From: Polyangia bacterium | GTDB lineage: Bacteria > Myxococcota_A > Polyangia > Fen-1088 | DNA length: 64,000 nt | Reading direction: 5' to 3' | Assembly (NCBI GenBank): GCA_036268875.1 | Contig: DATATI010000074.1 | Span: 197,886 to 261,885 of the forward strand | In this document: positions 1 to 9,499 of the stretch, piece after piece | How positions within the stretch are numbered: the stretch's first letter is position 1 | Layout of the letters: each line of letters opens with the position of its first letter | The notes under the pieces: generated by a model | What the model was told of the DNA's origin: nothing | Seen by the model: only the letters and a program-made list of their open reading frames with translations | Database searches by the model: none | Program-made: the position numbers and the translations under genes

Positions 1-1
1 G

Positions 2-895
2 TTGCCGCTGCTCATGGGGTGGCGATCGATCGGCCGTTCTCTCCGCGATCTTCCCCAGCTGGTGCGGCGGCCGTTGTCCAGCGGCGCCTCGTCCATCGGC
101 TGGTTTCCGATGCGCAACCTGGTGCTGGTGGTCAGCGTCGGCGCGGTCATCGCCATCAGTCAGTCGGTCTTTCACATTCACCCGGCAGCCACCGTGGCGG
201 GCGTGCTGCTGTCGGTGATCCTGGCCGGCGTCTGCAGCCGCGCCGCCGGCGAGACGGACATCGCCCCCATCGGCAACGCCGGCACAGTGACGCAACTTCT
301 GTTCGCCGGTTTTGGCCCGGTGGTGTCCATCATGTCGGGAGCGATCGCCTCGGGCAGCAGCAGCCAGGCGGCGCAGACGCTGTGGGCGCTGAAGGCCGGG
401 CATCGACTGAAGGCGTCGCCGCGCGCGCAGATCATCGGGCAGATGATCGGCGCCGTGGTGGGCGGCCTGGTGGTGGTGCCGGTGTACTTGATCATAGTCA
501 AGACATACGGCATCGGCACCGAGTCCATGCCCGCCACGTCGGCGATTTCGTGGAAGGCCACCGCCGAAGCGGTGCGCGGTGGCCTGGCGGCGATGCCCCC
601 TTACGGTCCAGCGGCGGGCGGGCTGGGGATCGCGCTCGGCGTGTTGATGTGCCTGTGCGCGCCCACGCGGGCCGGGCGGTTCCTGCCTTCGCCGATGGTC
701 ATGGGCATCGCCATGTTGATGCCGGCGTCGCTGTCGATCGCCGCGGTGCTGGGCGCGCTGGTTCTGGCGGCCGTGCGCAAGGCGCGGCCCGACGTGGACG
801 ACAACACCGTCGCCGCGGTGGCGGCGGGTGGGATGGCGGGCGAGTCAATCATGGGCGTCATCATCGCTGCATTGATCGCCAGCGGGCTGTTCTAG
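2..895 (+). CDS. OPT-family oligopeptide/metal-chelate transporter, C-terminal part (5' truncated by window)
   Basis: The frame is open from the first base, so the N-terminal half lies outside the window. The remaining about 297 residues are a polytopic membrane protein with repeated hydrophobic segments. The GETDIAPIGNAG stretch matches the conserved OPT-family GETD-N/A-P-G motif, and the GESIMGVIIA segment near the C-terminus also fits OPT/YSL transporters. Members import oligopeptides or metal-siderophore/nicotianamine complexes across the inner membrane, driven by protons. The substrate cannot be told from the sequence. The next gene is convergent, so this gene ends its transcription unit. 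Confidence 0.85.
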   Translation: MPLLMGWRSIGRSLRDLPQLVRRPLSSGASSIGWFPMRNLVLVVSVGAVIAISQSVFHIHPAATVAGVLLSVILAGVCSRAAGETDIAPIGNAGTVTQLLFAGFGPVVSIMSGAIASGSSSQAAQTLWALKAGHRLKASPRAQIIGQMIGAVVGGLVVVPVYLIIVKTYGIGTESMPATSAISWKATAEAVRGGLAAMPPYGPAAGGLGIALGVLMCLCAPTRAGRFLPSPMVMGIAMLMPASLSIAAVLGALVLAAVRKARPDVDDNTVAAVAAGGMAGESIMGVIIAALIASGLF

Positions 896-898
896 CGG

Positions 899-919
899 TT
901 TGTTTGTTTGTTTGTTTTG
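899..919. repeat. TTTG simple repeat
   Basis: Four perfect tandem TTTG units followed by TTTTG start three bases after the transporter stop codon. It is an AT-rich simple repeat in an otherwise GC-rich region. There is no hairpin before it, so it is not a convincing intrinsic terminator. No coding sequence depends on it. Confidence 0.6.
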
Positions 920-1004
920 ATATTGCGGCGTCCGCCGGCTTCGCATGGTCGGGGTCCGCGATAGCGCAGCCGGCGCGCGCATCACGCGACGCGACTCGTG
1001 CGCG

Positions 1005-2465
1005 TCAGCCGTCGCTGCCCGACGCGGTGACGTGGACGCCGTCGACGTTGTCGCGTGGCGCCCAGCTGCCGATGGAAATGATCTCGCCGCCGACGATCTC
1101 GCGGCCGCCCGGCGCCTCGGCGGAATCCCTCACGGCGGCGGCGTCGACGTGGAAGGCGACGTTGACGTGGATGTCGGTGTGCGCGGTCGGGCGGCCGGCC
1201 AATTCGCCGGCCAGTGCAGTGGCGATGGCCAACATCTCGTCCGATTCCTGGCGTGACTGGGCGGTGTCGGCGGACAGCACCTTGGCGCCGATGATGGCGT
1301 TGCCGGTCTGCAGCGGCAGCAGCAAGCCGGCGGCGCGAAAGCTTTGCTCGGCGGCGTCCAGCACGGCCGAGCTGTCGTCCAGGATCTCGTCGCTGTCGGC
1401 GTCGGCGGACTCGCTCATGCGAACCTCGACGTAGATGGCAGCGGCGCGGGCGCGGGTCTCGGCGACGGCTGACTTGGTTCCCACGGCGTCTTCCAGCGCC
1501 TGGAAAAAAGCCTTCACGGTGGGGAACCGCCGATCTGGGTTCTTGTCCATGGCGCGCAGGACGACGCCGTCCAGCGCGGGCGGAACACGGGCGGCGTGGC
1601 TCGGACGCGGCGGCGGCGACTCCAGGTGCTGGCGCTCGATGTCGGTCATGGTCTCGGCGCGGAACGGGTACTGCCCGGTCAGCAAGTGATACGTCACCAC
1701 GCCCAGCGCATAGATATCCGTGCGGGGATCGACGCCGTCGCCGCGAATCTGTTCTGGCGCCATGGTGTACGACGTGCCGAGACGCGTGCCCACCATGGTC
1801 AGGCCGGCCTCGGCGTTCTCCGGCTGCATCAGCTTGGCGATGCCGAAGTCCAGCAGCTTCACCTCGCGTTTGCCATTGTTGTTCACGATGTGGATGTTGC
1901 TGGCCTTGAGATCGCGGTGGACGATCCCTTGCGCGTGCGCCGCTTCCAGCGCCGAGCAGACGGGCCCCAAGATCTGCAGCACCTCCTCGGGAGGAAACCG
2001 CCCGCGCTCGGTCAGGAGCTTGCGCAGGTCGTGGCCTTCCAGAAGCTCCATCACGTAGAACGGACGGCCGTCTGGCAGCTCGCCGAATTCATAAATGTCT
2101 ACGATGCTGGGGTGCTTGATCATGTTGACGGCCAGCGCTTCGCGCAGGAAGCGGGCCACCATCTGCGGCGAAGCCGCCAGCTCGCGGCGCAGGATCTTCA
2201 CCGCCGCCTTGCGCCCCAGTAACTTGTGCCGGGCCTCGTAAACCGTGCCGCCGCCGCCCGAAGCCAGCTCGCGCGTCAGGAGGTACGCGCCGGCGGCCGT
2301 GCCTGGGCGCATCGCATCCGGATCGGCCACCGCCGACGTCGGCGCCGCCGCAGGCGACTGGTGGGGCCCAAGGGCCCTGGTCTTATCGTAGTCTTCCACT
2401 TTTGGTAGCACCGATATCCCCGTGCGATAACCCTCTTCGCATCCCGCATCGGTTGCTTGCGGCAA
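1005..2465 (-). CDS. Hanks-type Ser/Thr protein kinase with C-terminal cyclase-homology-like domain
   Basis: The kinase domain spans about residues 58-330. It shows a glycine-rich loop (ASGGGGTVY), the ATP-binding Lys90 in AAVK, the helix-C Glu109, the catalytic loop HRDLKASN (Asp185, Asn190), DFG (Asp206) and an APE-type MAPEQ segment, so it should be active. There is no transmembrane segment, so it is probably cytoplasmic. Residues about 340-470 form a second domain whose order of strands and helices recalls a class III nucleotide cyclase, but it lacks recognisable metal-binding aspartates; this is inference. The longest frame begins at TTG 2465 without a ribosome site. GTG codons at about residues 19 and 24 are alternatives. 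It is divergent from tatD. Confidence 0.85.
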   Translation of the reverse strand: MPQATDAGCEEGYRTGISVLPKVEDYDKTRALGPHQSPAAAPTSAVADPDAMRPGTAAGAYLLTRELASGGGGTVYEARHKLLGRKAAVKILRRELAASPQMVARFLREALAVNMIKHPSIVDIYEFGELPDGRPFYVMELLEGHDLRKLLTERGRFPPEEVLQILGPVCSALEAAHAQGIVHRDLKASNIHIVNNNGKREVKLLDFGIAKLMQPENAEAGLTMVGTRLGTSYTMAPEQIRGDGVDPRTDIYALGVVTYHLLTGQYPFRAETMTDIERQHLESPPPRPSHAARVPPALDGVVLRAMDKNPDRRFPTVKAFFQALEDAVGTKSAVAETRARAAAIYVEVRMSESADADSDEILDDSSAVLDAAEQSFRAAGLLLPLQTGNAIIGAKVLSADTAQSRQESDEMLAIATALAGELAGRPTAHTDIHVNVAFHVDAAAVRDSAEAPGGREIVGGEIISIGSWAPRDNVDGVHVTASGSDG

Positions 2466-2484
2466 GAGGTTTAGAACAACACGG

Positions 2485-3258
2485 ATGATCGATTCTCATT
2501 GTCATCTCGATTTCGCCGAATACGGTGAAGACCGCCCTCAGGTGTTGGCCCGGGCACGTGCTTCCGGGGTTGCCGCCATGATCTGCATCGGGTCTGGCGG
2601 AGACATGACGTTCGCCCGGAACGCTACCCTACTTGCCGCCGCGGAGACAGATATCTACGCCGCTGTGGGCATTCACCCGCACGACGTGGCTCGCATGGCG
2701 GAAGACCACTGGACCGAACTGGCCGAACTGGCGCGTCGCCCGCGGGTTGTAGGGATTGGTGAGACAGGCCTCGACTATTACTACAACCACTCGCCGCACG
2801 ATGTTCAGCGGACGGCTTACCGGCGGTTCATCGCCCTGGCGCGCGAGGTCGGTTTGCCCATCGTCTCGCACATCCGCGACGCCCACCTCGACGCAGCCGA
2901 GATTCTGGCCGCCGAGAACGCCGCCGCGGTGGGCGGGGTCATTCATTGCTTCACCGGCGGCGTCGACGACGCCCGCCGCTACCTGGACCTCGGCCATCAC
3001 CTGTCTTTCTCGGGCATCCTCACCTTCAAGACCGCCGCTCCCATTCGCGAGGCGGCGGCCTTCGCCCCGGTCGATCGCATCTTGATCGAAACCGACGCGC
3101 CCTATCTCGCGCCCGTCCCCCACCGCGGCAAGCGCAACGAGCCTTCGTTCATCGGCAAGACCTTGGAGGTCCTGGCCGCCGTGCGCAACGCGAGCGTCGA
3201 GGCGATGGACCAGGCGACCACGGAAAATACCCGGCGTCTGTTCAAACTGCCGGTTTGA
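2485..3258 (+). CDS. tatD: TatD-family metal-dependent deoxyribonuclease/hydrolase
   Basis: The 257-residue protein has the full TatD pattern: the N-terminal metal site IDSHCHLDF, GETGLDYYY with the bridging glutamate, HIRDAH, IHCFTGG and the C-terminal ETDAPYLAP. Family members are TIM-barrel, divalent-metal-dependent 3'-5' exonucleases or hydrolases acting in the cytoplasm in DNA quality control. The length is normal. It starts only 19 bases from the divergent kinase gene, so the two probably share a control region. A PilZ-like gene follows on the same strand after 36 bases. Confidence 0.93.
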   Translation: MIDSHCHLDFAEYGEDRPQVLARARASGVAAMICIGSGGDMTFARNATLLAAAETDIYAAVGIHPHDVARMAEDHWTELAELARRPRVVGIGETGLDYYYNHSPHDVQRTAYRRFIALAREVGLPIVSHIRDAHLDAAEILAAENAAAVGGVIHCFTGGVDDARRYLDLGHHLSFSGILTFKTAAPIREAAAFAPVDRILIETDAPYLAPVPHRGKRNEPSFIGKTLEVLAAVRNASVEAMDQATTENTRRLFKLPV

Positions 3259-3294
3259 TTTCGCAGCCGCCGGCGGCATACTCGCCTGCTAGCC

Positions 3295-4017
3295 GTGATC
3301 TCCTCTGCGACAGTTCGGGTTCGCCTTCGTTACGGGGATCTGGAGACCTTCGTGCAGCGGTTCGCTCCCAACGTCACGCGGGGCGGGATTTTTCTGGCCA
3401 CGCGCGCGCCGCGCCCCGTGGGCGAGGAGTTCGCCTTCGAGGTGCAGCTGTCCACCGGCCAGCTGGCTTTGGCCGGCGAGGGCAAGGTCATCTGGGTCAA
3501 GGAGTTCGATCCTTCGGCGCCGCAGCGGCCTCACGGCATGGGCGTGCAGTTCATCCACATCGATTCCACCACGCGTGGCACGCTGAACCGCATCCTGCAA
3601 AGCAAGAGCAAGGTCCGGCGCGGGAGCCCCGACAGCGGTCGAAACGGCGCGCGCAACGGCACCGGCCCGGTGGCGATGGTCGACACGTCGATCGATCTGG
3701 CCGCCGAGTACGGCATCGATGAAGCGACGCTGCGCCGGGCGGTCGATCACCGCTGGATGGTGAACAACCCGACGGACAGTGAGCTCGACGAACTGCTCAG
3801 ACCCGAGCCGGCGGAGACCGTGACCCTGGCGCAAGCGCTGGCCGAGTTGCCACGCCTTCTGGATCCGTCATCGGCGCGCCGCCGCAGCGGCGCGTACCGC
3901 AGTCTGGAGATCACCAACACCCAGGCCGACCGCGTCGCCCCGGCGACAGAAAAATCGCGCCCGCCGGTCGAGGACGACACGACCAACCACAGCGCCAGCG
4001 ATCCCCCGCACGAATAG
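3295..4017 (+). CDS. PilZ-like domain protein (TIGR02266 type) with C-terminal extension
   Basis: The first about 105 residues form a PilZ-like beta-barrel: the NVTRGGIFLAT stretch corresponds to the D/N-x-S-x-x-G region and MGVQFIHI to the closing strand. A clear RxxxR c-di-GMP motif is missing, as in the myxobacterial TIGR02266 subgroup, so nucleotide binding is doubtful. Residues about 110-240 are partly disordered with a small helical segment and have no recognised domain. The start is GTG at 3295. It is probably cotranscribed with tatD. Related proteins are linked to motility or surface regulation, but the role here is unknown. Confidence 0.72.
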   Translation: MISSATVRVRLRYGDLETFVQRFAPNVTRGGIFLATRAPRPVGEEFAFEVQLSTGQLALAGEGKVIWVKEFDPSAPQRPHGMGVQFIHIDSTTRGTLNRILQSKSKVRRGSPDSGRNGARNGTGPVAMVDTSIDLAAEYGIDEATLRRAVDHRWMVNNPTDSELDELLRPEPAETVTLAQALAELPRLLDPSSARRRSGAYRSLEITNTQADRVAPATEKSRPPVEDDTTNHSASDPPHE

Positions 4018-4034
4018 CGACGCCTGCGCGCCGG

Positions 4035-4991
4035 TCAGAGCTTCAAGTTGCGGCGAATGCGGGCGATCGGCTCTTCGGTGTCGGGGACGAAGGTCCGGCC
4101 GGTGATGAGCTCGCAGACCTGGATGTAACGGCGGGCGGCTTCGCAACGGACCTCGTCGGTCAGCGTCGGCGCCGGTCCGTCGCCGCGATAGCCCTGGTCG
4201 GCCAGCGTGCGGCGCACGTACTCCTTGTCCAGGCCGCGCGGCTCCTCGGCGCGGGCGAAGCGCTCGTCGTAGTCGTTGGCATACCAGTAGCGCGACGAAT
4301 CGGGGGTGTGGATCTCGTCGATGAAGCACAGGGCGCCGTCGGGGCGGCGGCCGATCTCGTACTTGGTGTCCACCAGGATGAGTCCGCGCCGCAACGCCTC
4401 TTGCTGGCCGAAGGCGAAGAGGCGCGCGCACATCTGCGCCGCCTCGTCGAAGTCGCCGGCCGACAACAAACCCATCTCCAGAACTTCGGCCCGCGAGACC
4501 GATTTGTCGTGATCGCCTTTTTCGGCTTTCGTCGACGGCGTCAGCAGCGCCTTGGCCAGCTTCTGGTTCTTGCGCATGCCGTCCGGCAGATCGTGGCCGC
4601 AAAATTGTCGGGCGCCCTTTTGGTAGTGCGACCAGATCGACGTCGACGTCACGCCGGTCATATACGCCCGCATGACGAACTCGACCGGCAAAAGCTGACA
4701 CTCGCGCGCCACCATCACCGTCGGATCGGGCACGTTGATGACGTGGTTGGGGGCCAGGTTGGCGGTGGCCTCGAACCAGAAGGCGGCCATGCGGTTCAAG
4801 ACCTGGCCTTTGAAGGGGATCGTGCCCAGCACCACGTCGAAGGCGCTCAGGCGATCGGTGACCACGATGGTGCGGCGGCCGTCCAGCGTATAACAGTCGC
4901 GCACCTTGCCTTCGTACTTGGCCCCCAGCTCGGGAAAGTGGGTGCGGTCCAGGGTCTTGGTCAGCTGCCCGCGAATGAGGCTGTCGTCCAT
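4035..4991 (-). CDS. purC: Phosphoribosylaminoimidazole-succinocarboxamide synthase (SAICAR synthetase)
   Basis: This 318-residue protein catalyses ATP-dependent joining of CAIR and aspartate in purine biosynthesis. Visible family features are YEGKVRDCY near the N-terminus, DRLSAFDVV, the VMRAYMTGV segment and DTKYEIG followed by [13 protein letters not shown]. The length fits the longer (eukaryotic/plant-like) group with the insertion after the VMRAY region. It lies two bases downstream of purB on the same strand, so the two consecutive-pathway enzymes should be cotranscribed. The start is ATG 4991. Confidence 0.97.
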   Translation of the reverse strand: MDDSLIRGQLTKTLDRTHFPELGAKYEGKVRDCYTLDGRRTIVVTDRLSAFDVVLGTIPFKGQVLNRMAAFWFEATANLAPNHVINVPDPTVMVARECQLLPVEFVMRAYMTGVTSTSIWSHYQKGARQFCGHDLPDGMRKNQKLAKALLTPSTKAEKGDHDKSVSRAEVLEMGLLSAGDFDEAAQMCARLFAFGQQEALRRGLILVDTKYEIGRRPDGALCFIDEIHTPDSSRYWYANDYDERFARAEEPRGLDKEYVRRTLADQGYRGDGPAPTLTDEVRCEAARRYIQVCELITGRTFVPDTEEPIARIRRNLKL

Positions 4992-4993
4992 GC

Positions 4994-6304
4994 TCAGGTC
5001 TCCTGGTTTTTCAGCGCACGATCGATGATCACTCCGGCGTGGCGAAGGTGATGATCCAGATTGAACGCGCGATCGATCTCCGCGGCGGTCAACTGGGCGG
5101 CGATGTCGGCGTCCTCGCCCAGCAGCGCGCGAAAGGGTTTCTCGCCGGCGGCGGCGCGCATGGCATTGCGCTGTACCAGTTCGTAGGCCGGCTGGCGGGC
5201 CATGCCCTTGCCCACCAGCAACAGCAGCACCGCCTCGCTGAAATAGAGCCCGCCGGTGAGATCGAGATTGCGGCGCATCCGTTCGCGGTTGATCACCAGG
5301 CCGTCGACCAGGCCGACCGCGCGCTCGACCATGAAATCAGCCAACCCGGTGGCGTCCGGTCCGATCACCCGTTCCACCGACGAGTGCGAGATGTCGCGTT
5401 CGTGCCACAGGGCCACGTCTTCCAGCGCCGCGCTTTCATAGGAACGCAGCAGGCGGGCGATGCCGCACAGGTTCTCCGACAAGATGGGGTTCTTCTTGTG
5501 CGGCATGGCCGACGAGCCCTTCTGCCCTTTGCCGAAGGCCTCGGTCGCCTCGCCCACCTCGGTGCGCTGCCAGTGCCGGACGGTGACGGCGATGCGTTCG
5601 ACCGCGGTGCCCAGGCGCGCCAGGGCCTGGAAATAACCGGCGTGGCGATCGCGAGCCACGATCTGGGTCGGGACCACCTCCGGCCGCAGGCCCAGCGAGG
5701 CCAGCGCTTTGGCTTCGATGGCCGGATCCAGGTTCGCGTAGGTCCCGACGGCGCCGGCGATCTTGCCGACGGCGATCTCGTGTCGTGCCGTCACCAGCGC
5801 GCGCCGGGCGCGTTGCAGTTCGGCGAAGAAGCCGGCGAACACCAACCCGGCGGTGATCGGCTCGGCGTGAATGCCGTGCGAGCGTCCGATGGCCGGTGTG
5901 GCCCGTTCGGCGTCGGCGCGCCGCGCGCAGGCGGCGGTCAGCCTGTCGATCCCGGCGATGATCTGATCGGCGGCCTCGCGCAGGGCGATGGCCAGCGACG
6001 CGTCCAGCACGTCCGACGACGTCATGCCCAGGTGTAGCCAGCGCGCCGGCTCGCCCGCCAGCTCTTCGACGTGGGTGAGAAAGGCGATCACGTCGTGGCG
6101 GGTGCGCTCTTCGTGTTCAAGGATGCGCGCCGGATCCAGCTTGCCGGCGGCGGCCGCCCGCACCCTGGCCGCCGTTCCGGGCGGCACGCTGCCAGCGGCT
6201 TCCATGGCCAGGCAAGCGGCCAGTTCGACCTCCAGCCAGGTGTCGTATCGATGCGCGTCGGACCACAGCGCGGCCAGCTCGGGACGGGTGTAACGGGCGA
6301 TCAT
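4994..6304 (-). CDS. purB: Adenylosuccinate lyase
   Basis: This 436-residue member of the fumarase/aspartase superfamily cleaves SAICAR to AICAR and adenylosuccinate to AMP. The superfamily signature is present as [11 protein letters not shown], along with the substrate-binding segments TSSDVLDAS and [10 protein letters not shown]. It is a cytoplasmic homotetramer in known cases. It is immediately upstream of purC, the preceding enzyme of the pathway, which supports the assignment of both. The start is ATG 6304. Confidence 0.96.
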   Translation of the reverse strand: MIARYTRPELAALWSDAHRYDTWLEVELAACLAMEAAGSVPPGTAARVRAAAAGKLDPARILEHEERTRHDVIAFLTHVEELAGEPARWLHLGMTSSDVLDASLAIALREAADQIIAGIDRLTAACARRADAERATPAIGRSHGIHAEPITAGLVFAGFFAELQRARRALVTARHEIAVGKIAGAVGTYANLDPAIEAKALASLGLRPEVVPTQIVARDRHAGYFQALARLGTAVERIAVTVRHWQRTEVGEATEAFGKGQKGSSAMPHKKNPILSENLCGIARLLRSYESAALEDVALWHERDISHSSVERVIGPDATGLADFMVERAVGLVDGLVINRERMRRNLDLTGGLYFSEAVLLLLVGKGMARQPAYELVQRNAMRAAAGEKPFRALLGEDADIAAQLTAAEIDRAFNLDHHLRHAGVIIDRALKNQET

Positions 6305-6364
6305 CGCGGCTGCGCCGTTCTAGCGGAATCAACCTCCCGATTCAACCGCGACGCGGCCAACGAC

Positions 6365-7339
6365 TTACGGCAACAGCACCGTCGAGCCGGTGGTGGCGCG
6401 CGCTTCCAAGTCGGTGTGCGCCCGGGCCACGTCTTTCAGTGCGTACGTCTGCCCGATGTCCACCTTCACCGCGCCCGAACGAACCACGTCGAACAGATCG
6501 CCGGCGGTCTCCAGAAGCTCGGTGCGTGTCCCGATGTACGACGCCAGCGTGGGCCTGGTCAGAAACAGCGAGCCCTTGATGCTGAGGATGGTGATGTCCA
6601 GCGGCGGCACCAGCCCCGACGACTGACCAAAGCTGACCATCATTCCCCGCGCCCGCAGGCAGTCCAGCGAGGCGCGAAACGTCGTCTTGCCGACCGAATC
6701 AAAAACTACCGCCACGCCAGCGCTGTGGGTGATGTCGTTCACCTGATGGACGAAGTTTTCTTTGTTGTAGTTGATGACGTGGGCGCAGCCGCGATCGAAG
6801 GCCAGGCGCGCCTTCTCCGCGCTGCCGACGGTGCCGATCACCTCGACGCCCAGGTGCTTGGCCCACTGACAGGCCAGCAGGCCGACGCCACCGGCGGCGG
6901 CGTGGAACAGCACGGTGTCGCCGCGCTGGGGCCGCCCGCACCGCGACAATAGATACTGCGCCGTCATGCCTTTGAGCATGATCGCCGCCGCCTGCTGATC
7001 GCTGATCTCCTCGGGCAGCGGCACCAGACGCGCCGCCGCGATGACCCGACTTTCGCAGTACGCGCCGGGGACGCCGGCATAAGCCACCCGATCGCCGACC
7101 TTTACGTCCGTGACCTCGGGACCGATCTCCTCGACGACGCCGGCGGCTTCCTGGCCCGGCACAAACGGAGAACTGGGCGCCTTGTAGATACCGGTTCGAA
7201 AGTACACGTCGATGAAATTGAGGCCAATCGCCGTGTGCCGGATGCGCGCCTCGCCGCGCCCCAGCGGAGCGGCCGGGACGTCCTCCCAGGACAGCTTTTC
7301 GGGGCCCCCAACCTCGTGCACCAGCATCTTCTTGGGCAT
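6365..7339 (-). CDS. NADPH:quinone oxidoreductase, zinc-independent MDR family
   Basis: The 324-residue protein has the two-domain medium-chain dehydrogenase layout. The GroES-like N-terminal part contains the family segment GLNFIDVYFRTGIY, and the Rossmann domain carries AAAGGVGLLACQWAKHLG for NADPH. No structural or catalytic zinc cysteines are seen, as in quinone oxidoreductase 1 (QorA-type). Members reduce quinones by one or two electrons in the cytoplasm. Substrate specificity cannot be read from sequence. It is 60 bases upstream of purB on the same strand. Confidence 0.87.
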   Translation of the reverse strand: MPKKMLVHEVGGPEKLSWEDVPAAPLGRGEARIRHTAIGLNFIDVYFRTGIYKAPSSPFVPGQEAAGVVEEIGPEVTDVKVGDRVAYAGVPGAYCESRVIAAARLVPLPEEISDQQAAAIMLKGMTAQYLLSRCGRPQRGDTVLFHAAAGGVGLLACQWAKHLGVEVIGTVGSAEKARLAFDRGCAHVINYNKENFVHQVNDITHSAGVAVVFDSVGKTTFRASLDCLRARGMMVSFGQSSGLVPPLDITILSIKGSLFLTRPTLASYIGTRTELLETAGDLFDVVRSGAVKVDIGQTYALKDVARAHTDLEARATTGSTVLLP

Positions 7340-7487
7340 CCCGCTGGGTTTACCATGAAGCGCCAGGCACCTTCCAAGCCCCGGCGATAAAAGAGCAATT
7401 CATTTTCTTCTCAAGTTTCTGGCGGCCCTGCCGATGGCGCGAGCAAGGACCACTAGGTCAATTTTGCCCAGTGGGTCCGTGACCGAC

Positions 7488-9050
7488 ATGAGCACGATTT
7501 CACTCACCGGACTGCAGCTTTTTGAGACGCCACTGACGTTTCAAAGACGCTCGTCCTCTGGCACCCTGCCCGACTTTCTCAGCGCCGCGGCCGTGGCCGC
7601 GTCGTCACTTCGCAGCACCAACACAGCGTCGGCGTCGGGCGCGTTCTCGGTCACCCGCACCGCGACCGTTGATCCCGTGCACGTGTCCAGCCTGGCCACC
7701 GCGGCGCACGCGCAATCGTCGGGGTTCTCCAGCCTGGATGACGAAGTCACCGCCGGAACGTTGGCTCTGCAGATCAACGGCGCCAAATACACGCTGAACA
7801 TCGCCCAGGGCGAAACGCTGAAAGACGTGGTGGCAGGCGTGCGCGGCCTGGGCGCGCCGGTCGACGCCACCGTGGAGAGCGACGGCGGCAAACTGCGCCT
7901 GGGCATCACCACCCGCGCCACCGGCTTTAAACCCAGCGGCAGCGCCAGCGATGCCCTGACCGTCAGCGAGACCGACAGCGGCAGCACGGGCCACATGCTG
8001 GGCCTGGCCGTCAACCACCAGGCCAGCAACGCCATCTTCACCTTGCACGGCGTGGTCGAGCAACAGACCGACAATCACGTCGCCGACACCATCACCGGGG
8101 CCAGCTTCGATCTCACCAACCCGCCCGCCAGCACGGCCAGCAGCGGCACCGCCGACGCCACCCAGCGATCAGCGCAGCTTTTGCGGGGCGTGGTGGGCAC
8201 GCCGATCGGCGCCCGGATCTCCGTCGACAGTCTGGCCAGCGCCGCCCAGGTTCGTACCAGCCTGTACGCCTCGGCGGACGCGGCGGTGAAAAGCGGCACG
8301 CTTTCGTTGAACGTCGAAGGCAAGCAGACCGACGTGACGATCAACGAAGGCGACACTTTGGCCGACGTGCGCCGCAACATCCAGAACTCCGGCGCCGCCG
8401 TGAACGCGACGCTGGTCAACGACAGTGGAGGTGTTCGCTTGTCCATCGCCGCCTCCGCTACCGGTTATCCGTTGAAGGGCCGCCCCGAAGACGCGCTGAC
8501 CGTCACCGAAAAATCCACCGGCCAGGGCGGCCAATCGCTGAACCCGTCGGTGACCCAGGCCGCCACCAACGCCAGCGTCGCCGTCGACGGCTCCACCACG
8601 CAAAGCCGCAGCAACGCCGTCACCGGCGCCATCGCCGGGTTCACTCTGAACGCTCAGCACATTTCGACAACCGGCGCCGAGATCGTCACCCTGCCCGGCA
8701 TCGGCGGGCTGCGCCCGCCCATCAACGTGGAGAACGAACTGAACCGCGTGCTGCAGGCGCAGCTTTTGAAGCCACGCGATTTCGGCGTCACCGACGCCAC
8801 CGCGGCAAAGAAAGACGACGTCACAGCGGCGAACGACCCTACAAAATCGGCGGCCGCTCGCGGCCAAACCAACGGCGGCACCGAGAGCTCGCGGCGAGAC
8901 ATCTTGCAGAAGCTCACCGCCGTCGACGATATCTTCGGCGCGCTGCAGGCGGCGCACGCGCTGCTGCAAGCGATGACATCGACGAGGACCACCACACCGT
9001 CAACGTCCGGCCCGGGATCAATGTCAGCGGCGACGCCGCCTTCGTCCTAA
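7488..9050 (+). CDS. Orphan FliD-like protein with two flagellar-cap-type modules
   Basis: Numbered from an upstream in-frame ATG at 7434, two modules of about 150 residues repeat at roughly 71-230 and 260-410. Each runs: short strand region (FSVT / RISV), GTL-x-L-x-(I/V)-x-G, a (GE/GD)TL-x-DV segment, A-T-(V/L)-x-(S/N)-D-(G/S)-GG, ATG and DALTV, ending in a hook-IN-like strand pair (TNASVAVDG then SNAVTGAIAG). This is the core pattern of FliD/HAP2, the flagellar filament cap. The C-terminus is Ser/Thr-rich and low complexity with no FliD C-terminal domain. No flagellar gene is nearby. ATG 7488 (MSTISLTG) is preferred because the upstream 18 residues look random; neither start has a clear ribosome site. 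Confidence 0.65.
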   Translation: MSTISLTGLQLFETPLTFQRRSSSGTLPDFLSAAAVAASSLRSTNTASASGAFSVTRTATVDPVHVSSLATAAHAQSSGFSSLDDEVTAGTLALQINGAKYTLNIAQGETLKDVVAGVRGLGAPVDATVESDGGKLRLGITTRATGFKPSGSASDALTVSETDSGSTGHMLGLAVNHQASNAIFTLHGVVEQQTDNHVADTITGASFDLTNPPASTASSGTADATQRSAQLLRGVVGTPIGARISVDSLASAAQVRTSLYASADAAVKSGTLSLNVEGKQTDVTINEGDTLADVRRNIQNSGAAVNATLVNDSGGVRLSIAASATGYPLKGRPEDALTVTEKSTGQGGQSLNPSVTQAATNASVAVDGSTTQSRSNAVTGAIAGFTLNAQHISTTGAEIVTLPGIGGLRPPINVENELNRVLQAQLLKPRDFGVTDATAAKKDDVTAANDPTKSAAARGQTNGGTESSRRDILQKLTAVDDIFGALQAAHALLQAMTSTRTTTPSTSGPGSMSAATPPSS

Positions 9051-9499
9051 GACGGGCTTTTGCCCAGCAGGCGCCGCAGAGCGCGGGCCAAGGCCTGTCC
9101 GCCCCGCGCCGATGACGGCGCCACGAAGATGGTGTCGTCGCCGGCCAGCGTACCAAGCACGCCCTTGACGTGGGCTTCGTCCAGGGCCCGCGCCACGGTC
9201 GACGCCGCGCTGGCCTTGGTGCGAACGACGACCAGCGCGCCGTTGGTCTGCACGCTGTCGACCAGGCGACGCACGGGTTCGATCGGCAAGGTGCCGCCGT
9301 CGCTGTCGACGATATACCGGCCGCCGCCGGGGCGCTTCTGGCGCTGCACGCCCAGCGCCGCCATGTCGCGCGAAAGGGTCGCCTGTGCGGCGCGGATCCC
9401 GCGGGCGGCCAGGTGGCGCCGCAGTCCTTCCTGGGTCGCCACCGGATGGCGGTTCAAGATCTCGCGGATGGCGTCGCGACGCGCGTCGGCCGACATCAT
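9047..9499 (-). CDS. argR: Arginine repressor ArgR
   Basis: This 150-residue protein has the ArgR layout: an N-terminal winged helix (RRDAIREILNRHPVATQEGL then the recognition helix AAQATLSRDMAALG) and a C-terminal oligomerisation and arginine-binding domain with TLAGDDTIFVAP. Arginine binding drives hexamer formation and DNA binding to ARG boxes. Its ATG overlaps the argJB stop by one base (TGATG), so translation is probably coupled and the repressor is made with the enzymes it controls. A matching operator is visible before argC. The stop overlaps that of the convergent FliD-like gene. Confidence 0.92.
   Translation of the reverse strand: MMSADARRDAIREILNRHPVATQEGLRRHLAARGIRAAQATLSRDMAALGVQRQKRPGGGRYIVDSDGGTLPIEPVRRLVDSVQTNGALVVVRTKASAASTVARALDEAHVKGVLGTLAGDDTIFVAPSSARGGQALARALRRLLGKSPS

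Noticed and set aside
899-919. TTTG tract as an intrinsic terminator for the OPT gene
   Set aside because: There is no GC-rich hairpin directly before it and the tract is broken by G residues.
2466-2484. Promoter for tatD between the divergent kinase and tatD
   Set aside because: Hexamer-like sequences are present (TTGCTT, TAGAAC) but the spacing of 13 bases is too short to support a promoter call.
3868-4701. A 277-codon minus-strand frame overlapping purC
   Set aside because: It is a shifted frame over purC with Arg/Ala/Pro-rich composition; purC has full family motifs in its own frame.
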